Source: Pseudomonas frederiksbergensis (GTDB lineage Bacteria; Pseudomonadota; Gammaproteobacteria; Pseudomonadales; Pseudomonadaceae). Taken from it: a stretch of 64,000 nucleotides of DNA. The DNA lies in contig NZ_MOBP01000005.1 of assembly GCF_003732665.1 (NCBI RefSeq), positions 62,001 to 126,000 on the forward strand, read 5' to 3'. Position numbers and translations under genes: made by a program. Below, one piece after another: positions 36,812 through 44,414 of the stretch (the first letter of the stretch is position 1; every line of letters begins with the position of its first letter). The notes under the pieces are model-generated. The model ran no database searches and was not told where the DNA came from. It saw only the letters and a program-made list of their open reading frames with translations.

Positions 36812-38431
36812 ATGACCCGGCCTCTGGTCTGGTGGCTGCTGTGTTTGCTCCCTGCGCTGGCGACAGCGCAGGACGAACCGTTGCGACTGGGCTTCAAGGG
36901 TGAATTGCTGTCGTTGAGCCGGACTCAAGTGATCTCCCGCGAGCCGTTGCCCCCCGACGTGCAGACGCCGTTAGGGAGTTTGTGGAAGTTGTTTGTCTAC
37001 GGCTGGCTGGTGGATACCGGTGCGCGGGAATCTGCGTATGAGTGTCGCGGGCAGTCGAAAGAAGAGGTTTATTGCTGCACGGCCGGCGGCAAGATTGGCC
37101 GCGATCAGGCGTTGGTGAAGTCGTGCGGGTTGTACTTTGAACCTGCACGATTGGGTATTAATGACGCTGATTGGCGCATGTATTGGCAGGCGCGACAGGC
37201 GCCGGAGTGGTTGCTGAACTTGCCGTCGTTGCAGCCTTCGACACGAGTTTCCGTAGCGGAACTGCTGAAAGTGCTGGCCGTGATGCCAGCACAGGATCAG
37301 GCCCGGCGAGTGTTGCTGGATGTGGTGTTGAACGCCGCTGACGGTAATGTCGTGGGCGAACTCGGTGGCCGCTTGCGGGTGAAAACCTGGAGCTGGTTGG
37401 CGGATCAGGATCCTTCTTCGCGTCAGGGCGGGTTTGCCGGTTGGACCGTGGATGGCACGCCGATCTGGGCCGGTGGGCGCGGGACCAGTCAGATGGTTCT
37501 GCGTCATTACGGTGGGGCGTTGGCGTCGGTGTTGCCGGTGGATTGGCCGGTGGATGCGGGGCGTTGCGTCGAGGTGGGGCTGTTTTCCCGTTATCCGATC
37601 GGGCGTGTGTTGGCCGGGGATCGGGTGGTTGGATCGGGTCCGTTGCAGGGTGACTATCGCGTCGAATTTGCCAATGGCAATCAGCTGGACATCCACAGCG
37701 ACGGTGAGCTGTTTTTGGTGGGTGAAAAGCTTGTGGCCCGCCTGGACCGCGAAGAATACGTCGCCCGGGTTCTTCAGCGGGAAGCCAAGTCCGAACCCAT
37801 TGAGGCCGCCAAAGCCCTGGCCATCGCAATCAGAACCTACCTGCTGCAAAACGCCACCCGCAACGGCGACTGCTTGAGCATCGACGACAGCAGCAACCGT
37901 CAGCGCGTCGCCCCGCGTCCGGCCACCAACGAATCGCGCAATATCGCCGCGTGGACCACCGATTTGGTCCTGGCCGGCAGCACCGTTACCTACCACTCCG
38001 ACCAGCCCGGCCCGGACAAACTGTCCTGGCAACAAGCCATCGAACAAGCCAACGCCGGCCAGCGTTATGACGCCATCCTGCTGCACGCCTACCCACGCGC
38101 CAGCCTCAGCCGCTGGGACAACCCCGTCGCCTCCTGCGAAGCGTTGCCCGCCGCACAAGACTGGCTGCAAACCCAGCGCCGGGGCTGGCGTGCGCGATTG
38201 GAAAGCGAGGTCGGCTACAACGAAGTCAACACCTTCGCCGTCTGCCGCCTGGCCTTCGGCCGCCCCTATGTCGACCGCGAACGCCAGCGCATCTACGTGC
38301 GCGGCGTGCTGTCCCTCCAGGACCGCCTCGACCTGACCCACGAATACCTGCACCTGGCCTTCGAAGCACATCCGAATGGCCAGGATGAAACCTACATCGA
38401 AGGGCTCGCCCGCCACCTCTTGCTGGAATAG
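36812..38431 (+). CDS. magE: MagE-like secreted protein (YfaQ family, DUF2300) with SxxK and SpoIID-like parts
   Basis: A 539-residue exported protein (signal peptide MTRPLVWWLLCLLPALATAQ). The N-terminal half looks like a penicillin-recognising fold: GSLWK with Ser56 and Lys59 as an SxxK motif, and K191-T-W at the place of the KTG motif. The C-terminal half from about residue 310 (DREEYVARVLQREAKSEPIE then AAKALAIAIRTYLLQNA) resembles SpoIID, a peptidoglycan lytic enzyme. Named relative: E. coli YfaQ. Both similarities are by eye. Start 36812 is 1 bp after magD. If correct, it is the second cell-wall enzyme of the operon. Confidence 0.8.
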   Translation: MTRPLVWWLLCLLPALATAQDEPLRLGFKGELLSLSRTQVISREPLPPDVQTPLGSLWKLFVYGWLVDTGARESAYECRGQSKEEVYCCTAGGKIGRDQALVKSCGLYFEPARLGINDADWRMYWQARQAPEWLLNLPSLQPSTRVSVAELLKVLAVMPAQDQARRVLLDVVLNAADGNVVGELGGRLRVKTWSWLADQDPSSRQGGFAGWTVDGTPIWAGGRGTSQMVLRHYGGALASVLPVDWPVDAGRCVEVGLFSRYPIGRVLAGDRVVGSGPLQGDYRVEFANGNQLDIHSDGELFLVGEKLVARLDREEYVARVLQREAKSEPIEAAKALAIAIRTYLLQNATRNGDCLSIDDSSNRQRVAPRPATNESRNIAAWTTDLVLAGSTVTYHSDQPGPDKLSWQQAIEQANAGQRYDAILLHAYPRASLSRWDNPVASCEALPAAQDWLQTQRRGWRARLESEVGYNEVNTFAVCRLAFGRPYVDRERQRIYVRGVLSLQDRLDLTHEYLHLAFEAHPNGQDETYIEGLARHLLLE

Positions 38432-38434
38432 GCC

Positions 38435-39244
38435 ATGAAACTCCGTTATCCACAGGTCTTCCTGTTCCTCTGTACTTTTTGTGTACTGCCGGTGACGTAT
38501 GCCGCTGCGGTTGACCTTGATACCCCCGTGGGCGGTTGGCGTACCGGTGCCGTCGAGGGGGAGGGCGAGAACTACCGCCAGACCGTCAACTACCCGGCCT
38601 CCTCGGTAAACACCCCGGCCGGCCAGGCCAACACCGCACGCATCAGCGGCCAGATCAAAGCCACGCCCAAATCGGCGGAGCCGGGTCGATTGATCGTCAA
38701 CGGCATCAGCATGCCGCTGAAAATCGACGCGGCCGGACACTTTGATCGCCCTTACTCATTCCCCAACGGCAGCAACAGCGTCGAAGTCCGCAGCCCGGAC
38801 GGCCAGCAACGCCATCGCACCCAATTCCTCCACACTAGCGGCGGCGCCACCCCGGCCAAATTGCGGGTGCTGCTGTCGTGGGACAGCGACAACACGGACC
38901 TGGATTTGCACCTCGTCACCCCCGACGGCGCGCACATCTGGTACGGCGACCGGGTTGCACCGAATGGTGCGGCGCTAGATGTGGACGTGACCACAGGGTA
39001 TGGCCCGGAAATCTTCTCCATGCCGGCGCCGATTAAAGGCCAGTACCTGGTCTATGTGAACTACTTCGGGGGCGGGTATCGCAGTGATGAGGATGGGCAA
39101 GAGGATGCGGTGCAGGCGCTGACCACGGCGCAGGTGACGGTGATTACGGAGGAAGGGACGCCGAACGAGAAGATGGAGACTTTTCTAGTGCCGATGCGGG
39201 CGGTGGGGGAGTTGACGTTGGTTAAGGGGTTTAGTTATCCGTGA
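38435..39244 (+). CDS. magF: MagF-like periplasmic protein (YfaP family, DUF2135)
   Basis: A 269-residue exported protein with signal peptide (MKLRYPQVFLFLCTFCVLPVTYA) and a C-terminal DUF2135 domain: LRVLLSWDSDNTDLDLHLVT, PEIFSMPAPIKGQYLVYVNY, FLVPMRAVGELTLVKGFSYP. It is a paralogue of magA with the same layout. In P. aeruginosa MagF is one of the MagD partners. ATG 38435 is 3 bp after magE. It is the last gene of the operon; no clear terminator follows. Confidence 0.85.
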   Translation: MKLRYPQVFLFLCTFCVLPVTYAAAVDLDTPVGGWRTGAVEGEGENYRQTVNYPASSVNTPAGQANTARISGQIKATPKSAEPGRLIVNGISMPLKIDAAGHFDRPYSFPNGSNSVEVRSPDGQQRHRTQFLHTSGGATPAKLRVLLSWDSDNTDLDLHLVTPDGAHIWYGDRVAPNGAALDVDVTTGYGPEIFSMPAPIKGQYLVYVNYFGGGYRSDEDGQEDAVQALTTAQVTVITEEGTPNEKMETFLVPMRAVGELTLVKGFSYP

Positions 39245-39615
39245 GGGCTAATTGTGCAGCAGCTTGTTGCACAAATTCCGAGCCCGGTCAGGTTTCAGCA
39301 GCTCGCGATTCACCGCCAGCGTGGCACGCTGCCGGGCATCGTGGATGCGGACTTTAAGGTCGACCAGCCAATCGCCATAACCTTCGGGGGGCATGCTCAG
39401 GCTAGCGGGGGGAGTTGTTCTTGCTTTTTCCCCTTATGGCTTTTCGGCGGAGGGCGAAGATTATTCAGCGCATTTATCGGGCGTAAGCGGGCTGGGCTTT
39501 CAAGGACATGTCCTTCAAAAGAAAGCGAAGCTTCTTACTGACAGGCTCTATCGCCTGATAAATAAAATTCAACCCTACTGACTAATTTCGACCTTATGCC
39601 TTTGGGTAAGCGGCG
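39245..39615. other. Intergenic scar after the mag operon
   Basis: These 371 bp hold no complete gene. The left 150 bp carry a DUF1016 remnant on the minus strand. The right part (39400-39600) is lower in GC than its surroundings and has a plus-strand open frame ending at 39581 (...LLTDRLYRLINKIQPY) that looks coding-like but that I cannot identify. It reads as the remains of a lost insertion. Confidence 0.5.
39248..39394 (-). pseudogene. Truncated DUF1016 (YhcG-type PDDEXK nuclease) N-terminal remnant
   Basis: Read on the minus strand, an open frame of 48 codons gives PPEGYGDWLVDLKVRIHDAR then QRATLAVNREL. This is the conserved N-terminus of DUF1016 nucleases (GYxxWLxxLKxRIxxAxxRAxLAVNxEL). 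The normal continuation LLYWxIG is missing; the frame goes on as LKPDRARNLCNKLLHN and stops. The full family protein is about 340-370 residues, so more than 85% is gone. The frame is open upstream of the ATG for 14 more codons (TTPPASLS), also family-like. It is a decayed mobile or defence-type gene. Confidence 0.6.
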
Positions 39616-40503
39616 TCACGTTCGCACGTTCCCCCCACAAACAAAATCAATAAACGCCCGCAACTTCGGCGTGAGGTGGCGGCTCGATGGCCACACCACT
39701 TGGATGTTCAGCGTGCGTTGCACCTGGTCGGGCAGGATCGACTCCAGTTCGCCGTTGTCCAGCGCGTCGCGCACGGCGAATTCGGGGACGCAGGCGATGC
39801 CCAGGCCTTGGCGGGCCATGTGGATGAGCATTTCCAGGTTGTTGCAGACCATGGTGGCTGGGACTTTCAGTTCGGTGCCTTCGGCCAGTCCCGACAGCGG
39901 CCATTTTTCCAGTTTGCCCGTGGAGGGCAGTTTGTAATGCAGGCAGTGGTGGTCCTGAAGTTGTTCGACGGTTTGCGGGTAGCCGTTGCTGGCGAAGTAG
40001 CCGGGGGCGCCGACGAGGTGGAAGCCGAAGCTGTCGAGCTTCCTGGCCATTAATCGCGAGTCGTGCAACTGGCCGGTGCGCACCACGGCGTCGAAACCTT
40101 CTTCCACCACGTCCACCAACCGGTCGGTGAAGTCCAGTTCAAGCTGGATTTCCGGATAGTGCTGCATGAACCGCGAGAGGTGCATGAACAGCACGTTGCC
40201 CAGCAGCGGCAGGCTGATGCGCAGTTTGCCCCGTGGTGTTTCGCTGGAGCTGGAGAGTTCGTGCTCGGCGGCTTCCAGTTCATTGAGCACACGGCGGCAG
40301 CGTTCGAGAAACAGCGAGCCGTCGCTGGTCAGGTTGATGCTGCGGGTATTGCGATGAAACAGGCGTGCGCCGAGTTTTTCTTCCATGCGCGCAATGCTCT
40401 TGCCCACCGCCGAGGCGGAGATCCCGAGCAAACGCCCGGCCCCTACAAAACTGCGGCTTTCGGCGACCTGCACGAACACCGTGATGCCATTGAGCTTATC
40501 CAA
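39616..40503 (-). CDS. LysR-family transcriptional regulator
   Basis: A 295-residue LysR regulator of the CrgA/DmlR-like subgroup: N-terminal winged HTH (ITVFVQVAESRSFVGAGRLL then GISASAVGKSIARMEEKLG), then a substrate-binding domain from residue 90 (RGKLRISLPLLGNVLFMHLS). It starts at TTG 40503, supported by AAGGAG 6 bp upstream on its strand; no ATG is close. It is divergent from the serine hydrolase gene with a 126-bp shared promoter region containing a 14-bp palindrome, so it probably controls that gene and perhaps the acyltransferase and RND genes. Confidence 0.92.
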   Translation of the reverse strand: MDKLNGITVFVQVAESRSFVGAGRLLGISASAVGKSIARMEEKLGARLFHRNTRSINLTSDGSLFLERCRRVLNELEAAEHELSSSSETPRGKLRISLPLLGNVLFMHLSRFMQHYPEIQLELDFTDRLVDVVEEGFDAVVRTGQLHDSRLMARKLDSFGFHLVGAPGYFASNGYPQTVEQLQDHHCLHYKLPSTGKLEKWPLSGLAEGTELKVPATMVCNNLEMLIHMARQGLGIACVPEFAVRDALDNGELESILPDQVQRTLNIQVVWPSSRHLTPKLRAFIDFVCGGNVRT

Positions 40504-40530
40504 CTCTCACTCCTTTGATTGCGGACAAAA

Positions 40531-40544
40531 AGGTCCGTGGACCT
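40531..40544. promoter_or_regulatory. Palindrome in the LysR/serine hydrolase promoter region
   Basis: AGGTCCGTGGACCT has two perfect 6-bp arms with a 2-bp centre. It lies 28 bp upstream of the LysR start and 85 bp upstream of the hydrolase start. It is a candidate operator but not of the usual LysR T-N11-A shape. Confidence 0.35.
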
Positions 40545-40628
40545 CGGAATTCTAACCTCTGTTTCCCCGTAACGGCCCGCTCTACCATCGAGCCATCCAG
40601 TTATGCCATCAAACTTTTGGGGTCAGAC

Positions 40629-41819
40629 ATGTCCGTTAATGAACCGCTTCGCCAGCTACAGACTCTTCGTTCGTTCGAGCCCGTCCAGTTAGGCTCGCGG
40701 ATTGACGCCGTGCTTGAGCAAACCCTGCACGATCAACGCTTGGTGGGCGCCGTGGTGCTGGTGTCGCACCGGGGCAAGCTGATCTACCAGCGCGCTGCCG
40801 GGCTGGCTGACCGCGAGGCGCAATTGCCGATGCGTGAGGATGCCTTGTTTCGGCTGTCTTCGGTATCCAAGCCGATCGTTTCGGTCGCCGCGCTGGCGCT
40901 GATTGCCCAAGGCAAACTCGACCTGGATGACGATATCACCCGTTGGTTACCGTACTTCAAGCCGACTCTGAGCGACGGTCAGCCGGCGCTCATCACGGTG
41001 CGTCAGTTGCTGAGCCACACCGCCGGCTTTACCTATGGTTTTCTGGAAAGCGATCAGGGCGGCCCTTATCGCGATGCCGGTGTGTCCGACGGCATGGAGC
41101 GCAGCAACCTGACCCTGGAAGACAACCTGCGTCGCCTGAGCCACGCACCGTTGCTGTACAAACCGGGCAGCTCGTGGGGCTACTCGATTGCCACCGATGT
41201 GCTGGGTGGCGTAATTGCAGCGGTCACCGGCACCTCGCTGTCCGCCGCCATCGAGGCGTTGATTGCCCAGCCGCTGGGCTTGCGTGATCTGGGCTTCGGT
41301 GTGTCCGACGCCCGTCGCCTGACCCCCGCGTACCTCAACGATCAGCCGCAACCGCGGCGCATGAAAGAGCTGGAAGTGGTGCCGGTTTTCGAAGGCACCG
41401 CCGGCATCAAGCTGGAGCCCTCCCGGGCACTCGATCCGACGGCGTTCAATTCCGGCGGGTCAGGCTTGGTCGGCAGTGCGGGCGAGTTCCTGCAACTGCT
41501 CGAAACCCTGCGTAAAGGTGGGGCGCCGCTGCTGTCCAAAGCGCTGGTCGATGAAATGACCAGCAACCAGACCGGGGACCTGGCGCTGGACAATTGGCCG
41601 GGACGCGGCTTCGGCCTGGGCTTCACAGTGCTCAAAGATCCGGTTGCCGCACAGACTGCGGAGTCGGTTGGCACTTGGCGCCTGGGCGGTGCCTATGGGC
41701 ATTCCTGGTTCGTCGATCCGGTCGAGCAACTGACCGTGGTGGCGTTCACCAACACAGCCTTCGAAGGCATGTTCGGGCAGTTCACCGTCGACCTGTGCAA
41801 CGCCGTTTACGGACAGTGA
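40629..41819 (+). CDS. Beta-lactamase-like serine hydrolase (EstB-type esterase)
   Basis: A 396-residue protein without signal peptide, of the beta-lactamase/EstB esterase group. The SxxK motif is S78-V-S-K81 (RLSSVSKPIVS) and the second catalytic Tyr is in WGYSIATDV (Tyr185), a spacing like that of Burkholderia EstB (Ser75, Lys78, Tyr181). Near the end, GRGFGLGFTV and GAYGHSWFVDP are also family segments. It probably cleaves small esters or lactones rather than beta-lactams. ATG 40629 starts the normal N-terminus; longer reading runs into the promoter region. Divergent from the LysR gene. Confidence 0.88.
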   Translation: MSVNEPLRQLQTLRSFEPVQLGSRIDAVLEQTLHDQRLVGAVVLVSHRGKLIYQRAAGLADREAQLPMREDALFRLSSVSKPIVSVAALALIAQGKLDLDDDITRWLPYFKPTLSDGQPALITVRQLLSHTAGFTYGFLESDQGGPYRDAGVSDGMERSNLTLEDNLRRLSHAPLLYKPGSSWGYSIATDVLGGVIAAVTGTSLSAAIEALIAQPLGLRDLGFGVSDARRLTPAYLNDQPQPRRMKELEVVPVFEGTAGIKLEPSRALDPTAFNSGGSGLVGSAGEFLQLLETLRKGGAPLLSKALVDEMTSNQTGDLALDNWPGRGFGLGFTVLKDPVAAQTAESVGTWRLGGAYGHSWFVDPVEQLTVVAFTNTAFEGMFGQFTVDLCNAVYGQ

Positions 41820-41824
41820 TTGAT

Positions 41825-41854
41825 GGGCGGGTCACTGTTTTCCGTGGCCCGCCC
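41825..41854 (+). terminator. Strong stem-loop after the serine hydrolase gene
   Basis: GGGCGGGTCAC pairs with GTGGCCCGCCC (one G-T pair) around an 8-nt loop, 5 bp after the stop codon. No T run follows, so it may be a weak or Rho-assisted terminator. The remaining 170 bp to the acyltransferase show nothing else that I can identify. Confidence 0.5.
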
Positions 41855-42030
41855 GCACCCTAAAAAACACAACATCCTCTGTCGCATGCCGTACCCCTTG
41901 GGCTGACAGCCCCTCGCAACATTGCCTGCACCGCCAGCAACGCCATTAACGATTGTCGTGGTTTTTTTACAGGGAGCACGCTCCAGACGCGCAGGCGTTT
42001 GTGGGCGTGCCATGACTATTTGGGGATCGG

Positions 42031-43194
42031 ATGATGAAAAAAGCAGAGTTCTACCATTCACATGTGCACAGCAAGCTCGACTCGCTGACGGGGATACGTT
42101 TTCTCGCTGCGGCAATGGTGTTCATGTTCCACGCTTCGCTGACCCGGATCATTGGTTTCAACCCCTATGCCGACGGTGGGGTGATTGAAGCATTTCAACG
42201 AATCTTCAGCGGTGGCGGCTGGCTCGGCGTGTCGTTCTTTTTCGTGCTCAGTGGTTTCGTGATCACTTGGTCCGCACGCAAGGGCGACAGCGTGACCGGC
42301 TTCTGGAAACGGCGACTGTTGAAAATCTACCCCAACCATATCGCCACCTGGGCGCTGGCGATGGTGCTGTTTGCCGTACCGGCCGCCAGCGTTGCCATCT
42401 GGCTGCCCAATCTGTTGCTGGTGCATTCCTGGATTCCGCGGATGGACACCTTCCTCAGTGTCAACGGCCCTTCGTGGTCGCTGTGCTGCGAGATGTTTTT
42501 CTATCTGCTGTTTCCGCTGGTGCTCAAGCTGATCTGGAAAATATCCGAGGAACGCCTGTGGCTTTGGGCCTGGGCGATGGTCGCGGGCCTGGCCCTGACG
42601 CAACTGGCGATTAAAGGCTTGGCACCCGCCACACCGTTCATCAAGGAGTACCCCATTTCCCTGAGCCAATGGTGGTGGTCCTACTACTTCCCGCCGGCAA
42701 GGATGTTCGAGTTCGTGCTGGGCATGCTTATGGCGCGGATTCTCATGGCCGGGCGCTGGATCGAATTGAGCGTGCCGTGGGCCTTCGCGCTGATGGTCGG
42801 CGGCTACCTGGCGGCGATGTGGGTGCCATTCCAGTACAGCCTGAATCTGGTGACGCTGGTGCCGATTGCGGCGCTGATCACCGCGATTGCCGCCAGTGAT
42901 CTGCAGGACCGTAAAAGCCTGCTCAACCGTCGCTGGATGGTCTGGCTGGGGGAGATTTCCTTCGGTTTCTACATGATTCATCTGCTGATCATGACCTACG
43001 CCACCCAACTGCTCGGCGGCCGGCTGTTCGATAACTGGACCGCCACGTTGATTGTCGCGGCCACTTTTGGCCTGTCGATCCTCGGTGGCTGGTTGCTGTT
43101 CAATTTTATCGAGCGACCGGTCATGCAGCGCTGGGGCCGCACCGGCAAAGCCAAGGCGCCGAACAGCCTGGCCACGCCTGAAACCGCGCTTTAA
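42031..43194 (+). CDS. Membrane acyltransferase (family 3, OafA-like)
   Basis: A 387-residue integral membrane protein with about ten membrane helices. The family 3 acyltransferase hallmarks are LTGIRFLAAAMVFMFHA (catalytic His in FHA, about residue 35), GVSFFFVLSGFVITWS and RRLLKIYPNH. It should transfer an acyl group, commonly acetyl, to a sugar, lipid or small molecule at the inner membrane. ATG at 42031 or 42034 can be the start. It stands between the hydrolase and the RND pump, 41 bp before the latter, which hints at a shared transcript. Confidence 0.9.
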   Translation: MMKKAEFYHSHVHSKLDSLTGIRFLAAAMVFMFHASLTRIIGFNPYADGGVIEAFQRIFSGGGWLGVSFFFVLSGFVITWSARKGDSVTGFWKRRLLKIYPNHIATWALAMVLFAVPAASVAIWLPNLLLVHSWIPRMDTFLSVNGPSWSLCCEMFFYLLFPLVLKLIWKISEERLWLWAWAMVAGLALTQLAIKGLAPATPFIKEYPISLSQWWWSYYFPPARMFEFVLGMLMARILMAGRWIELSVPWAFALMVGGYLAAMWVPFQYSLNLVTLVPIAALITAIAASDLQDRKSLLNRRWMVWLGEISFGFYMIHLLIMTYATQLLGGRLFDNWTATLIVAATFGLSILGGWLLFNFIERPVMQRWGRTGKAKAPNSLATPETAL

Positions 43195-43235
43195 ATCACT
43201 TTCAACCGACCGCCTTACAACAAGGAAGTTGTTTT

Positions 43236-44414
43236 ATGGACTCGATCCAATCCAAGCGTCCGGGCATTGCCCTCATGCTTCGCGCAAGCCTCGCCTGCGC
43301 TATCGTCGTCGCGCTGGTCGTGGTGCTGCGCGGCGGACCGGCGTCCACCGCCAAGGCTGCTACTGCACCGCCAGCCGCCGAAGTCGACGTCGCCGTGGCG
43401 CTGTCCAGATCGGTGACGGATTGGCAGAGCTATACCGGACGGCTGGAGGCAGTCGAAAAAGTGGTGATCCGGCCGCTGGTGTCCGGGACGATCGTGGCCG
43501 TGCATTTCAAGGATGGCGCCATCGTCAAGGAAGGCGATTTGCTGTTCGAGATCGACGCCAGGCCCTATGCCGCCGAAGTCGATCAGGCTCAGGCCAGCCT
43601 GGCGGCCGCGAAGTCGCGCAGTCTTTACACCGCCACGGACCTTGGACGGGCGCAACGGCTGATCAACTCCAATGCCATCGCCATGCGCGACCTGGACGAG
43701 AAGCAAAACGCCGCCAGCGAAGCCCAGGCCAATGTCCGGCAAGCCCAGGCAATCCTCGACAACGCCCGGCTGAACCTGGCCCACACCCGCATCAGCGCGC
43801 CGGTCAGCGGTCGCATGTCTCGTGCCCTGGTGACGGCGGGCAACATCGTCAGCGCCGGCGAAAATGCGGCGCCGCTGAGCACCTTGGTTTCGCTCTCGCC
43901 GATCTATGCCGCGTTCGATGTCGACGAGCAAACGTTCCTGCGCTACCTCAACCACGGCAGTGCCAAGACCGACGAAGTACCGGTCATGCTCGGGTTGTCC
44001 AATGAAACCGATTACTCGCGCGAAGGTAAGTTGGCGTCCCTGGATAACCAGCTCGACCTGCAATCGGCCACGCTGCGGGTGCGCGCCAGTTTCGACAACA
44101 CCGATGGCCTGCTCAGGCCCGGCATGCTGGCCCGGGTCAAGCTCGGCGGCGGCCCGCCACGTCAGGCCGTGTTGATCGATGACAACGCCATCGGCACCGA
44201 TCAGGACAAGAAATTCGTCCTGGTCGTGACCACCAATGACCAAGTGGAATACCGCCGTATCAGCCCCGGCAATCTGGTGGGCGACCTGCGCATCATCGAT
44301 TCGGGCCTGCAACCGGGCGAGCGTGTGGTGATCAACGGCCTGCATCGGGCCCGGCCTGGCGACACCGTTAAACCGCTGCTCGCACAGCGGGCGGATGCGG
44401 GGCAAAGCCAATGA
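43236..44414 (+). CDS. RND efflux periplasmic adaptor (MexE-like)
   Basis: A 392-residue membrane fusion protein. One N-terminal helix (about residues 12-30) anchors it in the inner membrane without lipobox. The lipoyl-type halves are LEAVEKVVIRPLVSGTIVAV and LNLAHTRISAPVSGRMSRAL, flanking a helical hairpin of about 75 residues; the beta-barrel segment follows (LLRPGMLARVKLG). It couples the RND permease to an outer membrane channel. ATG 43236 has AAGGAAG upstream. Overlaps the permease by 4 bp. Confidence 0.93.
   Translation: MDSIQSKRPGIALMLRASLACAIVVALVVVLRGGPASTAKAATAPPAAEVDVAVALSRSVTDWQSYTGRLEAVEKVVIRPLVSGTIVAVHFKDGAIVKEGDLLFEIDARPYAAEVDQAQASLAAAKSRSLYTATDLGRAQRLINSNAIAMRDLDEKQNAASEAQANVRQAQAILDNARLNLAHTRISAPVSGRMSRALVTAGNIVSAGENAAPLSTLVSLSPIYAAFDVDEQTFLRYLNHGSAKTDEVPVMLGLSNETDYSREGKLASLDNQLDLQSATLRVRASFDNTDGLLRPGMLARVKLGGGPPRQAVLIDDNAIGTDQDKKFVLVVTTNDQVEYRRISPGNLVGDLRIIDSGLQPGERVVINGLHRARPGDTVKPLLAQRADAGQSQ

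Noticed and set aside
32290..36897. A 1535-codon minus-strand frame opposite magD
   Set aside because: It mirrors magD codon positions, has no recognisable domain and is rich in His, Arg and Gln as expected of an antisense shadow.
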